From Dendrolimus kikuchii (lineage: Eukaryota; Arthropoda; Insecta; Lepidoptera; Lasiocampidae): 64,000 bases of DNA. A model generated the notes under the pieces. That model saw only the letters and a list, made by a program, of their open reading frames with translations. It did no database searches and had not been told where the DNA came from. A program made the translations under genes and the position numbers. The stretch covers positions 1,342,001-1,406,000 of the forward strand of contig CM034414.1 of NCBI GenBank assembly GCA_019925095.2, read 5' to 3'. Numbering within the stretch: position 1 is the first letter of the stretch; every line of letters starts with the position of its first letter. This document shows, in pieces, positions 10,825 through 39,344 of the stretch.

Positions 10825-11975
10825 ACTTGTCTATGGTCGTATATTCGAACAGTTTCGTTTCTGGATAGGAATACGAACCGGCTTGTCTATGCTTGTATTA
10901 CGTTAGAATATTAAAGCAGTTTGTTGTTGGCAGGGGCGGATTTAGAAGTATGACGCCTGTAGGCTATTCAAATTTAACCGACCCTACCGATAAATAGATA
11001 CCCTAATTCACAATCATATTAATTAGATCATTTTTTTGTCAATGAAATTGCAACTTTATGACTTGTTTACATATCCTGAGACGTGTATAGTCTTGAATTA
11101 GACCTCCTTTTTACCGTAGTTTGAAGATTGTGTAAGACATAATATATAAAAAAATTGGCCCCAAATTTGCCGCCCTAGGCTCCAGCCTACTCAGCTTATT
11201 GGTAAATCCACCACTGGTTGTTAAGTGTAAAACTTTGCCTTTCTATGCTCGTATTACGTTGAATACTAGAGCAGTTTCTTGCTAAGTAAGGCAAAAGTAA
11301 AAATTTGCTCGTCTTGCTCGTATTAAGTAAAACATTCGAGCAATTTATTGGCTGGATAGGAGTAGGTATTGGTTTGTCTTTGCTCGTATTACGTTAGAAT
11401 ATTAAAACAGTTTCTTGTTAGGCTAAAAAGTTGGCTTTATGCTCGTATTACATTAAATACTAGAGCAGTTTCTTCCTTAAGTAAGGCAAAAGTAAAAATT
11501 TGTTTGAATTATCGAGCGATTCCTTGTCAGGGTAGTTTTTTTGCTTGTCCTTTCTTGGCAGAGCAGAAGTAGACTATTTGTCTATGCTCGATTTATGTTA
11601 GATTCTTCTAGCGATTCCTTGTCAGGGTAGTATGTGCTTGTCTATGCTCGTATTACATTGGAATATTCTAGGAGATTCCTGTCCGAGCAGAAATATGAAT
11701 CTATGCTCGTTTTATGTTAGAATATTTGACCAGTTTCTTATAGTCAAAGTAAAATATTACCTATGTGTGCTTCGATTACGTTTATTAAAGCAGCTTTTTG
11801 TTAGGGTAAAAGTAAAAAGTTGCCCATTTATGCTCGTATTACGTTAGGATACTAGAGCAGTTTCTTGCTAAGACAAAAGTAAAAATTTGCTTGTCTTGCT
11901 CGTATCAAGCAAGAATATTCGAGCAGTTTCTTGCAATTAGAGCACAATATTGCCCATTTTTACTCTTTTATATCA
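10825..11975 (+). repeat. diverged minisatellite array, unit about 65 bp
   Basis: The motif TATGCTCGTATTACGTTAGA, followed by AGAGCAGTTTCTTG and AAGTAAAAATTTG, recurs about 12-15 times with substitutions and indels. The array is split by a hAT-type MITE (10931-11216). It lies just past the 3' end of the kinase gene. Confidence 0.65.
10931..11216. mobile_element. hAT-type MITE
   Basis: The ends CAGGGGCGGATTTA and TAAATCCACCACTG form imperfect terminal inverted repeats of the CAG...CTG hAT type. The flanking 8-mers GTTGTTGG (10923-10930) and GTTGTTAA (11217-11224) match at six of eight positions, as expected for an old 8-base target duplication. It is inserted inside the minisatellite array. 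Confidence 0.6.
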
Positions 11976-12106
11976 AATCTTTAGAAAATAAAACCACAAA
12001 ATTCAGCTTATGTATTAATCCCGGCTTTAGCCAGGGTGCTTAACTAGACTTATAAACTATATAGGAAGCTTGAATAAGGTGGGTTAGTTTACGCCCACTG
12101 TTGGGC

Positions 12107-29363
<17,257 letters not shown>

Positions 29364-30023
29364 GTTGTTATAATTTTAATCTTATTTCATAGGCAAAACA
29401 ACTTGAAAGCGGATTAGAACTTAACGTAGAAACGTTTTAAGTTAAACGAACTAAACTATTTCACATTATTACAAGCGGAAAAGTAAGTTCTACACTGTTA
29501 AAAAGTAAAAAAAGTTGATTTCAAAGACATAAAATGCACATTATAAGACTTAAAACACCTGCTCGTTTAACCGATTAATTATAAAAGTAATAGGTATAAT
29601 ACAAAGTTTATAATAAATGGTGACACTTTAATTAGGATGGTTAATACTCTACGTTATAATAATGAGAGCCATCTATTGTCAAGTAGCTGTGTTTAGTAAT
29701 GATGTAGATATAAAAGATTATTAGAAAATTTAAAAGATGGAGACATATATAATTAATATCATCATATTTTATATTAAATTTCATTCAGATATAGTAAAAA
29801 TACACATAACTTTTAGCCTTCTGAACCGTTTCATAATGTATTCACGTAAAGAATGGAATATATTATTATGAATGATTTTTCTAATGGTACATAAAAATGT
29901 AAGAAATGCGTTTTGCGATACGTTTTGTTTATTTAGTGTCTTTTATGATCACATTAATTACTACTTTCTAGTTTTGTTTTCCATATTATGTAAATAATTG
30001 TACGCTAAAAAGAATTCATTACC
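29364..30023. promoter_or_regulatory. Cdk4 upstream region
   Basis: This is repeat-poor AT-rich sequence between the kinase ATG and the tRNA gene. It must hold the 5' leader and probably the promoter, but I see no TATA box at a convincing distance and no perfect E2F site. Confidence 0.35.
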
Positions 30024-30095
30024 GGGCTCGTCCGGGATTTGAACCCGGGACCTCTCGCACCCGAAGCGAGAATCATACCCCTAGACCAACGAGCC
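30024..30095 (-). tRNA. tRNA-Pro (anticodon CGG)
   Basis: A 72-base cloverleaf folds on the minus strand. The acceptor stem is GGCTCGT/ACGAGCC, and the D arm is within GGTCTAGGGGTATGA. The anticodon stem CTCGC/GCGAG encloses loop TTCGGGT, and the T arm CCGGG/CCCGG encloses TTCAAAT. There is no intron. The B box is GGTTCAAATCC. A TTTTT terminator follows at 30011-30007. It is a typical intact Pol III gene. Confidence 0.96.
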
Positions 30096-30099
30096 ACAT

Positions 30100-30660
30100 T
30101 TCAAGATGACCAATTTATTTTTTATTTATCACTATTAATGACGTAGCATTAGTTTTACATTTGTTTCGACATTTTTGTATATTTTTATTATCCAACCCCT
30201 TAATTAAGTAAAAACTGAACTTACATTTCAATATATATCATAATCAATGACCGTAAAATATAAAAACATGAACTTATATTAAATATTCAAGAAACTTTGA
30301 TATATTACATTTATAATTTAGAAATTAACTTTATTTTAGACTAAAACAAGAGCGAATATCTCAAGGCGTTTTAGAAAGTTGACGCGCGAAAGGAGAAAAA
30401 AATTACCGCTATATGACACCCTATATCTATCTCTTTTTAGACTAGGTATTATATATCTTACATCTCGTACTAACACATGAATCAACGTGAATCCGTATCG
30501 AGACGCGTCAGTTGCCTATAGACTATATTGCGCGCGCATGTTTTAAAACATGGCGGTCTTTACAAACGAATTGGGACAATAAAGTATTTTAATTGGAATA
30601 TTTATTTAATTATAAATTTGATAATAAAACAACATCTTAACAAATAAAAATATATTTTTG
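30100..30660. other. no gene seen
   Basis: AT-rich sequence upstream of the tRNA. GCGCGCATGTTTTAAAACATG at 30531-30551 includes a short palindrome (CATGTTTTAAAACATG). Confidence 0.4.
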
Positions 30661-30748
30661 CGCTTAATATAATTAGTGGACGTATATAGTGATAGTGTTT
30701 TGTGAAATGTGAAAGTTGTCGGAAACATTCGTTTACGTTCATTTTTGC

Positions 30749-30807
30749 ATGTATTATCCTATATTTTTGATTTGGACAGCTGTTTACTGTTTAGAATCTA
30801 AAAATTG
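30749..30807 (+). CDS. candidate first coding exon with signal peptide
   Basis: An ATG opens MYYPIFLIWTAVYCLESKN and the exon ends TG|GTAAGTAAC, a strong donor in phase 2. Without splicing, translation stops two codons later. The hydrophobic core FLIWTAVYC followed by polar residues looks like a signal peptide. The leader around it is free of recognised repeats. No second exon could be identified in the window, and the ATG context is weak. Confidence 0.35.
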
Positions 30808-31204
30808 GTAAGTAACATTTATATTGTAGTGAAATTATACAATTACTTTTTATTTATGTTATGAAAGTCGTTAACTTATTGCCTAGTCATGTTCGTGTTG
30901 TAAAAAGAAAAAGTATATTTCTTCGAATCAATTGTTTTCTTAACTTTCTTTATTTGCATAAACTTTTTAATAATGCTCTTGTTCGTTAAATATAATTAAA
31001 ACTATTACTTTTACACCTGCTTTGATTTCTTTTCAAGTTAATATTTCATTGTAGCTACCCACTTTGCGTTCTTAAGAATTTTAACCTCGCATTTTTTAGG
31101 GTTCCGCAAGAATCATGAAACTACAAATATGTCTAAGTTATCATGTCCCCTTACTTTAAATAAACATCCCACTGTTGGGATCGAGCCTTCCTAAGATGAA
31201 CGGA

Positions 31205-31540
31205 CGTTATAAGGTTCCCAACCGTACTATATTACATAGTATCCCTAGTTGTACTATATTTGAGCCAATTAGTACTATATTTTCATTGCTAATTCAATTG
31301 TCGCGCTTTTTATTCAGATTCTTATTATTATTTTAAAAATAATAGAACTATGCTGGCCAAAGCAAAAAATAGTACATAATATAACACATGGAAAATTCAA
31401 TAACGAAATAAATAATTAATGTAAAATAGTAAGGTGTACTATTTTTCCCCTAATTTTCCCAAAAGTGCTATATTTTTACGGTTCAAACACAAAAATAGGT
31501 ACTATATTTTCTTGAAATAACGGTGGCAACCCTAGGACGG
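31205..31540. mobile_element. MITE-like element rich in GTACTATATTT
   Basis: The two ends AAGGTTCCCAACCG and CGGTGGCAACCCT are imperfect inverted repeats, and ACTATATTTT-type words recur inside. It has no coding capacity. Confidence 0.4.
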
Positions 31541-32448
31541 AATAACAATCACTCTTGTTAAATTTAAGGTACTTAACGTGTTTAACGTAACCTCGATGTG
31601 CAGATTTCATCGCGATGTTTTTCTTCGCCGTCAGTGTACCAGGCCACTCAGAAAGTATTGCGAAAAAAGTTTTTTATCTATGAGAGACTGGCCAGTAATA
31701 ATCTATTTTGAAAATATGATTTTTTGTAACAAAAAATAGGCACGTTCCAATTTCAAAATTTCCCTCCACATTGTTTGCGAGCGACTCATTGGAAAATGGA
31801 TCTGCGCCGGGAACCTTTTCGCGCTATGATTTTATACGATTTCAAGTGTCGCCTGAAACCGGACTAATCGTACGATAGACTTCAAATGGCATTCATGAAG
31901 TCTTCGCGTGCATCCTCGCATGAGGAGAATAGTTTATCGCTGGGTGCCGCACAACCTCACCGATGCTCAGAAGCAGGCTCGTCAGCGTGTTTACGACATC
32001 ATTACAGGTGATGAGTCCTGGATTTATCAATACGATCCAGAAACCAAACGCCAGTCGATTGTTTGGGTGTTTCAAAACGAATTGACGCCTACCAAAGTGA
32101 ATCTAGAAGCGGTGGGAAGATTTTGATCGCGCGTTTTTTCAATTTGACTGGCTATTTGGTGTCAAATCCTTCACGGAACCAAAGAAGCATCAACGCCGAA
32201 TGGTATACTACCAAATGCTTGGCAGAAGTTTTCTCTGTTGTGAGCAACAAGCGACTAAATAGGGCTCCGCAGGCTACTGCTCCACCAGGACAACGCGCCA
32301 GCCCATACCGCGCTTAAAACGAGGGACTTCCTGGACAGCAAGCCTGTCAAACTCCTGGGTCACCCTTCTTACAGCCCTGACCTAGCACCGTGTGACTTCT
32401 TTTTATTCCCGAAAATAAAAAATCAGCTAAAAGGGATACAATTTTCAT

Positions 32449-32770
32449 CTTATTTTATTTTATTTTATTGGAACAACAAACAGCTGCATTATTAAAATTA
32501 AATACAAAATTACAACTTAAATAAAATATTAATCAATAATGCAGCCCACAGCGCTGTCCATAAGTTAAAATATAAATATCTTATTAAAGGGATTTTGATA
32601 ATCGCTTGGCTTAATATTAAATATTTACTTATTTATACAAGGAAGGAAAAGAAAGTTAGTTAGTCAAGGAAGAAGAAGAGGAAGGAGAAAATAGAAATGG
32701 AATTACTGTTGTGTTAGTGTTTTGTGAACCAGGAATTTGAATTTAGAAGGTGAGTTGGCAAATATGTCTG
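32449..32770 (-). mobile_element. retroposon 3' end inside the mariner
   Basis: It starts with (TTTTA)n, the reverse of an A-rich tail, and interrupts the mariner frame after KIKNQLKGIQF. The family is not identified. Confidence 0.4.
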
Positions 32771-33089
32771 TTTTTTTTTTTTTTTATTGCAGGCGTTCAG
32801 CATACAGGCAGAGGGCCCACTTGATGGAAAGCGGTTACCATCGCCTATGAACATTTGCAACACCAAAGGTGCTACAAATGCGCTGCTGCTCTCTTAAGGG
32901 AGACTGTAACCTGGTCACTAATGCCGGAACACAACTCAAGGTGGTTATGGCGACATACTTTAGACCAGGGGTGGTAGCCATCCAGTCGGGCAAACGCCCT
33001 ACCACCTGGCTGTGGGTTGTTTTGTCGCCTCTTACGACAGGCCGCCCGGCCGCAGGAAATTGTATTCTTTCTCCGTTCCTGCACGGATA
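32771..33089 (-). mobile_element. family A retroposon, full length
   Basis: It runs from a 15-base T-run and ATTGCAGGCGTTCAGC to TTCTCCGTTCCTGCACGG. It is one of the cleanest copies. Confidence 0.85.
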
Positions 33090-33934
33090 AATGATGTGTT
33101 CAAAGAGTTTATTATGGGTGTGGACCATATGTGTGAGAGGAGAACGAAGGCCAGAGTTTGTGCGGCAGGCACTTACAGCAAACAGTCTACCCGTGCGTAC
33201 CTCTCTCCTGTAGACAGTTCTTGGAAGAGCATTATCGCCGGAAGATACGCTGTCAGCGTTCGAGCAAGCTGTAAACGAGGTGTCTGCGGCGAACTGGAAA
33301 AAGTATTTCGAAAAACTGGTTCAGACGCATCAAACTTTGTAGAGAGGCTGGTGGAGAGTACTTTGAAAAGATTTAATAAAAAAATATTTAACTACGGAAC
33401 ATTTTACTTTTATTTTCGCAATAATTTCTGAGTGTCCCACGTATTGTGATTGTAACCCTGTGTCGCGGCACGATTTACAACGGGAGGGTACACACCGGTC
33501 CAGCCGAGTATGCAATCAGTACGCTCGCGCCGGTGTGTACACGCAATGTCAAAATTGCCTATGACAGACGCTCATTGTCTACGGCCAACCGTCAATATTC
33601 GAAAATCAAGGACGAAACAAAAGGCGAAATATTGTACGCGCAACAACTATTTTATAAAATTATTGTAAAATCGCAAATTATTGAAAATATGCGCATTTCA
33701 AGCCAAAGGGTGCTTCATTGAAGACTTCCTACGCTTCACTCTGTATACTCCCTGATGAGTTTTAAACTCACTTCATTAGTGCTACATAGCTACTTTTTAT
33801 GTATGTTAGGCTGTTTTACTTGAAAATAAAAATAATTTTGTTCAGGACAGTTTTATTTTCTACAGCTGACTGGCTGGCGATAAGCACCTCCCAAAGGAGA
33901 CGGATATGCTTTCATACACTGTTGGGCCCAGGTT

Positions 33935-34248
33935 GTAAATATAGGAGACTGATTTTAATATTTCTTTGAAGACCACGGGCCATAAAAATGGCCCAGACAT
34001 TTGGAGGGCTTGCGTGGGGGACCGGCGATTATCCCTGTCTACACTATATAGTAATGCAGCCAAGGACAAGCCCCGGCCAGTGTAGGACTATTGTGGGAAA
34101 TTAGGACAAAAAGTACCGGGCTATTGGGGTGAACTGCTATACTAGGTACTAGGGGTCTAGGAATATGGAGACTATGGCGTCTGCCCGTCGCAATGTTCAA
34201 GGAACATGGAACAATGGACAGACGGTGACTCGCCACTCCCTGCATGGG
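33935..34248 (-). mobile_element. family B element, partial reverse copy
   Basis: It matches 17825-18425 in reverse (CCCCGGCCAGTGTAGGACTA and others) and stops at CCCTGCATGGG. Confidence 0.5.
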
Positions 34249-34317
34249 TAATATTTCTTATTATTGTGTTGAATTTTTTTTATAATTGCAGTAGGTTTAG
34301 TTATATTGAATGAATAA

Positions 34318-34565
34318 TAATAAATAATAATAACAATCGGCAGACAAACACACACATTGTATATCCCCAAATTAAGCAAGTTACGCTTGTGTTATGAATA
34401 ATATGCAACGGACTACTCTGGGGCCGATCCCAGACACCCAGACCATAGTAAATAACGGAGAAAATACGTTTCCGAAATTTACTTATGCCAGGAATCGAAC
34501 CCGGAACCTCTGCGTTGCAGCGAGGTACGCCGGCAAAGGCTTAGCCCGGTCAACCACAGAGGCCG
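34318..34565 (-). mobile_element. tRNA-derived SINE
   Basis: It is a full reverse-oriented copy. The A box region is GGTTGACCGGGCTAAG and the B box region is GGGTTCGATTCC. Confidence 0.75.
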
Positions 34566-34628
34566 CCTTAATTAATCGTGTAGTGTAAATTTTTATATTA
34601 TTAATTGTTCAAATTCATCATTATATTA

Positions 34629-34850
34629 ATACGTGAAGCAAAAACTTTGTATCACTTTTTACGAAAATTACGCGGACGGAGGAGTATGAAATTTCGCACA
34701 CATATAGTTTGTATAGAGAAGGAGTGCAGAATGCTAATATTTTTTAAAAATGATGCATAAAAATACATTAAATCAATAATAAAAAATTACAAACACATAT
34801 ACGCATATATACTCTTGGCGAAATGTTTGATTATAGAAGTAGTCATTGAC
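34629..34850 (+). mobile_element. Helitron-like element, family H3, 5' part
   Basis: It starts ATTAATACGTGAAGCAAAAA and follows 48031-48363 until about 34850. The CTAG end is missing. Confidence 0.55.
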
Positions 34851-35040
34851 AACGCAACCTTAATAATGTTCAAACTTATAATTTATTTATTTAATATATT
34901 TGGGAAACATACAATAATTAATATTCTTAAATATAAAACACAAAATTAATACATATATCAATCAAGTTTCCACTAAAAAATAATTTATATAATAAAAATA
35001 AAAATTGGCTCAAATAGTTAATTACAAAAAAATATAAACT

Positions 35041-35532
35041 GACGGACTCATAAACTGCATCAAAGTAATAGACGACTTTGAAATAAATATTTTAACCAAG
35101 AATGCAAACTTTCTATACAGATTTAAATTGAAACCTCTGGATTGGTTCGTGAACCTCCTTATTAAGGTGTATACCTTTTAATAACCCTAATTAAATCTAT
35201 GCGGAACCGATTAGAATCCGCAATAAGGGCACGTGGAGGTAATACACCTTATTAAAACATAAATAAACCCTTGCATAAAGTTTGTGTCTATTGTTAAAAC
35301 CAATTTTTTTAATTAAACCAATTTTCCTTAAATTTCTGTTTTTTCTTCAAAAAAAGTCTTAAGGTCCTTTCCAGTACACAAACTTAAACTTAAGGATATG
35401 ACCCTACGCTGTTTTAAAGTTCACGAACCAATCTAGAGGTTTCAATTTAAATCTGTATAGAAAGTTTGCATACTTGGTTAAAATATTTATTTCAAAGTCG
35501 TCTATTACTTTGATGGAGTTTATGAGTCCGTC
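35041..35532. mobile_element. MITE with ~110-bp terminal inverted repeats
   Basis: GACGGACTCATAAACT at 35041 and AGTTTATGAGTCCGTC ending at 35532 open two arms of about 110 bp with few mismatches. The arms include ACTTTCTATACAGATTTAAA and TTTAAATCTGTATAGAAAGT. The 270-bp centre has no reading frame. Confidence 0.75.
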
Positions 35533-35729
35533 GAAAATTACATAAATAAAATGTCAATTTAATTTACATTAGGTCAGTCATTCAAGTCATTGGATCATTT
35601 TAAATTAGAACATTTTTTAATTTGGGTTTTAAATTGATATAAGTTACCTATGAAAGGATCAATACAAGTAAATAGTGGATTGTATTGCTGACATGTCCGG
35701 TATAAAACGTGTTTTTATTATAGTTAGTA

Positions 35730-37018
35730 TACGAGGGCGACACTGATAGTTTTTAGAACGGGCCACTTTTAAAGAATATAATAAAAAAATAAGTTTAAAT
35801 TTTGAAAATAGAACTCTTTGCTAATATTATTGAGTACTAATTTCATTCATTTGTCATTTGTTTTACGATTTGGCGGCAAATTGAAATTTGTCTGTGTCAC
35901 GCCAGTATGAATTTAACGCGAGAAAATTTTCGTACTATGATTTTTTATGACTTTCGATGTCATTTAAGTCAACAAGAATGTTATGACAGACTTCGATTGG
36001 CCTTTCACGATGAAGCCCCTTCTCGGGCCACTGTTTATAACTGGTTTAATGAGTTTAAACGTGGTCGCACCAATCTCAATGATGCTCTGCGTGAGGGACG
36101 GCCTTCTACGGCGACGACTGAAGATAACATCAGTGTTGTGCGGTGTATGATAGAGACTGATCCAAGAGTAACCTATCAGCAGATTCGGACAAGTTTAGGC
36201 ATCGGTATGACTCAAGTGCACAAAATCCTCCACAAACATTTAGCCGTTAGGAAGCTTTGTGCCCGGTGGATACCTCATTATTTGACTGAGGCCCAAAAAC
36301 TCCGTCGTGTTGATTGGTGCCGTGAAATGATACAAAGATTTAACGGAGGTGACTCAAAAGCTGTGTTCGACATACTTACGGGTGACGAAAGCTGGATTTA
36401 TTGCTATGATCCGGAAACCAAAAGACAATCTGCTCAGTGGGTGTTTCCTTCCGAGGAGTTGCCAACTAAATTGAAGAGAGGTCGAAGTGTAGGAAAAAAT
36501 ATGGTGGCCTCATTCTTCGGAAGGACCGGTCATTATGCGACAATTGTTTTAGAAGATCAAAAGTCAGTTACTGCAGAGTGGTATACTAACAAATGTTTGC
36601 CACTTGTCTTGGAAAAAGTTCGAGAGAAACGACCTCGCAGTAGGATCCTCCTTCACCACGACAACGCCTCCTCGCACACCGCCGGGCGAACGATCGACTA
36701 TTTGGCGTCGTCAGACGTGGAATTGCTGGGTCACCCGCCATATAGCCCCGACCTCGCACCTTGCGATTTTTATTTATTCCCGAAAATAAAAGAAAAACTT
36801 CGAGGAAAACATTTTATGGACGCCAAGGAAGCAGTGGCTGCGTTCCAGAAGGCCATCGAAGAGACCCCTAAGGATGAGTGGGCAAAGTGCTTTTCTCGGT
36901 GGTTCTATCGAATGCAGCGATGTATTGATGTGAACGGAAATTATTTTGAAAAGATATAATAAAAATAATAACTTGCTAGTTTGCTCAGTTTTTGATTTTC
37001 TAAGAACTTTCACTATCA
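35730..37018 (+). mobile_element. mariner transposon, coding-intact, right end eroded
   Basis: The left end TACGAGGGCGACACTGATAG follows a TA. The right end reads as its inverse only from CTATCA inward, so about 14 outer bases are lost where the LINE at 37019 begins. It encloses an intact transposase. Confidence 0.75.
35907..36959 (+). CDS. mariner transposase, intact (350 aa)
   Basis: This is the cut-and-paste transposase of a mariner element. It binds the terminal repeats and inserts at TA dinucleotides (family knowledge). The 350-residue length is normal. The N-terminal helix-turn-helix region spans about 20-110 (ATVYNWFNEFKRGR, then LREGRPST). The linker motif is WIPHYL at 121-126. The catalytic triad reads D160 (TGDESW), D252 (HHDNASSH) and D287 (YSPDLAPCDF), with exactly 34 residues between the last two, the mariner D34D signature. 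No stop or frameshift is present. It could supply activity in trans even though its own right end looks damaged. The subfamily was not assigned. Confidence 0.93.
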   Translation: MNLTRENFRTMIFYDFRCHLSQQECYDRLRLAFHDEAPSRATVYNWFNEFKRGRTNLNDALREGRPSTATTEDNISVVRCMIETDPRVTYQQIRTSLGIGMTQVHKILHKHLAVRKLCARWIPHYLTEAQKLRRVDWCREMIQRFNGGDSKAVFDILTGDESWIYCYDPETKRQSAQWVFPSEELPTKLKRGRSVGKNMVASFFGRTGHYATIVLEDQKSVTAEWYTNKCLPLVLEKVREKRPRSRILLHHDNASSHTAGRTIDYLASSDVELLGHPPYSPDLAPCDFYLFPKIKEKLRGKHFMDAKEAVAAFQKAIEETPKDEWAKCFSRWFYRMQRCIDVNGNYFEKI

Positions 37019-37490
37019 AGCACAAGTGCGGTCTTGCATGGAGTACTGCTCTCATCTTTGGGATGGCTCAGCTAGATACCAGTTAGAGACACTCGATTCA
37101 ATAGAGAAAAGAGCTAGGAAACTGATAGGCAATAACCAACTATTCGACGAGAGGCTTCAGAGCCTAAGTCATCGACGTAAGGTCGCCAGTTTGTCGGTAT
37201 TCTATAGGATACACTTCGGGGAGTGTGCCACGGAATTACATGAATTGGTTCCTCCCTCACCATTCTACCACCGGACAAGCAGACGTACGCACTCACGCCA
37301 CCGATATATGGTGGAAATACCAACGAAGCGGACGAAACGCTATGCTTCCTCTTTCATCATACGCACCGCTGAAGAGTGGAACTCTTTACCGTCGTCTGTT
37401 TTTCCTGAAAAATATAATCTAGGTGTCTTTAAGTCTCGCGTGAACAGGTATCTTCTAGGTAAGCGTGCTCCACCTTAGACTGCATTTCCA
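37019..37490 (+). pseudogene. LINE C-terminal region (CR1/Jockey-like)
   Basis: The open frame reads [20 protein letters not shown], then [20 protein letters not shown] and [13 protein letters not shown], and stops at 37476-37478 after GKRAPP. This is the conserved end of a common insect LINE polyprotein. Only about 150 codons are left, without reverse transcriptase. Confidence 0.75.
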
Positions 37491-38040
37491 CCTGACGGCA
37501 CGTATAACACAGGTACAAATATAACCGAACACAACAAATCTAAACGTAATGCAGACAGTCGTAATTCAATAAATTCACTATTAGATTCCCGATTGTACAC
37601 ACGTCACGCCTTGATCGTTAGTTGTCGCTGAACTGATTCCCCTCTCCATCAGGGAGTCGTTTTATACCTCACAAATACAAATGTGCCCGTATCGTAGTCG
37701 ACGTAATCCGCAACACCTGGCTAATGCTTCAGCCGTAAACGAGTACAATAGAAAAATAGACTGTTCTCTAGAAACGTATGCCAATAAATAAGTAAACAAA
37801 AGAACACGATCATAAAAGAATTACAATCAGTTCAAATGCCGACATGTAATAAAATGTGTTTTTACAGATTAGGAGTGGAATTTGTTTTTGTCGGAACCTA
37901 AGTTGTAACAATATTTTATGATTTCTAGTAGGTAGTATATATTGTGAATTGCAAGCTAGACGTGTTGGATACATGATAATCTTAGGTGTTGTAGGTCCAA
38001 AGGGCATTTGCGAGCCAGCCACGCGGGTAATACTGACCTG
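37491..38040. other. LINE 3' UTR and LTR-like scraps
   Basis: CACGTATAACACAGGTACAA near 37500 matches the solo LTR family in reverse. The rest is unassigned, without coding signal. Confidence 0.35.
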
Positions 38041-38517
38041 GTATTTCTCGGACCGGTTCTATAGGACCCACTGACCGACGCGCCTCTGTGTCGGGCTATA
38101 ACCAAAACTTGTTCTACTACTATAGAGAATACACGATCCTACAGTGCCGTAGGACTCAAAAGCCATTCTGCTCGGTGTTGCAGGACGCAATGTAGGCTGC
38201 AACAATATTCACAGTCCTGCATTACGTTACATTATTTAACACAATCGGGCCAAGTGCGTGTCAGATGCACGGTGAAGAAAGAAAGTAAGAAAATCATGTA
38301 TTTGGATACATTGCGAAATATTACACATTTGAGAAAAAAATGTAAGACATTAAATAATGTCTCCAGATGGTCGGATGTCTCCAGACAAGGATACCAATGT
38401 AGCTGAAAACGTCTATCAATGAATTAATATCTAAAACAAGATACTTAATAAACAAACCCAGGATAAAAGGAACCAACTTCAAGAATAACTAACTAAAAAG
38501 CTAAAATAATTATTTTC

Positions 38518-38612
38518 TCTATTTTGAAGTCGGTGCGAAGTAAAACTAATAATTATTATATTGCGTAAATTTGTTGTAGTTTTTTATGTTTTACTTGACA
38601 CCGACTTCAACA
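38518..38612. repeat. short fold-back, ACCGACTTCA family
   Basis: TTGAAGTCGGTGC and ACACCGACTTCAA are inverted ends around GTAAAAC...GTTTTAC. It is a small relative of 41608-42345. Confidence 0.55.
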
Positions 38613-38839
38613 TGTAGATTTTTTTTTTTGGGAAAAAAAGTATTTTCTAATATTGAGTTACGCAAATATCTGAATAGGTTTAGAAAAGAATATTTAAACA
38701 TGTATGTGCCTGTGATATTAAGAGGGTACTCTCGATTTCGTTGGGATCAATTCATCAGATCCTGTCTGGGTGCCAATGGGACCACCGTCGGAGTATACTC
38801 TTTAAAAAAAAAATTGAAAACATTTGACATTTAAAAAAA

Positions 38840-39340
38840 ATGTGGGCACTTACGTCATTTTAGGAAGGCTGAATTTTATATACGAAAACAAATGACTAGG
38901 AGTAGCTGAAAGAAAAGAGATAGATAGATAGATAATGTCAGAATATATTGTAACATGTGTCCGCATCGCTACTAAGTGCGTTCGTTCTTGGAAATAATAA
39001 TTTAGTACTTACTTTGATTTTTCGAAAATGTCCTAAGTTATAATTACTAAAAACTTGCGTTCTGTTTATCAATTTTAAGAAATCGTGTTATATTTCTCGA
39101 AATTTTATTTATTTCTGTGCTGTCGATTTTCAAACAGATAAAATATTATATTTTTTATTTCTAAATTGGTCTAAAACTGGCGTCGTATACGAGGCGGTTT
39201 GGCTAGGACATTAAAATTTGCATACGGTAGACTCAGATAGCACATTTACGCGGAAAACAGATAAAAACCGTTTTGAAGTCAACGAACTTAAAAAGTAAAG
39301 AGTTCACTAAGGTATGTCACCCGGTTTCACTCGCATAAAT
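38840..39340. other. no gene seen
   Basis: AT-rich, with a GATA run near 38918 (ATAGATAGATAGATAAT). Nothing else is supported. Confidence 0.4.
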
Positions 39341-39344
39341 GAAT

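Larger units (their letters stand above)
31639..33441 (+). pseudogene. decayed mariner transposon, interrupted by insertions
   Basis: Terminal repeats CCAGGCCACTCAGAAAGTAT (31639) and its inverse ATAATTTCTGAGTGTCCCACG (ends 33441) are flanked by TA on both sides. Traces of the transposase are visible: DLRREPFRAMI, IVYRWVPHNLTDAQ, TGDESWIYQYDPETKRQ, SYSPDLAPCDF and, after the insertions, DAFEQAVNEVSAANWKKYF. Frameshifts and an internal deletion break the gene. A family A copy and a LINE tail are inserted between 32449 and 33090. Confidence 0.75.
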
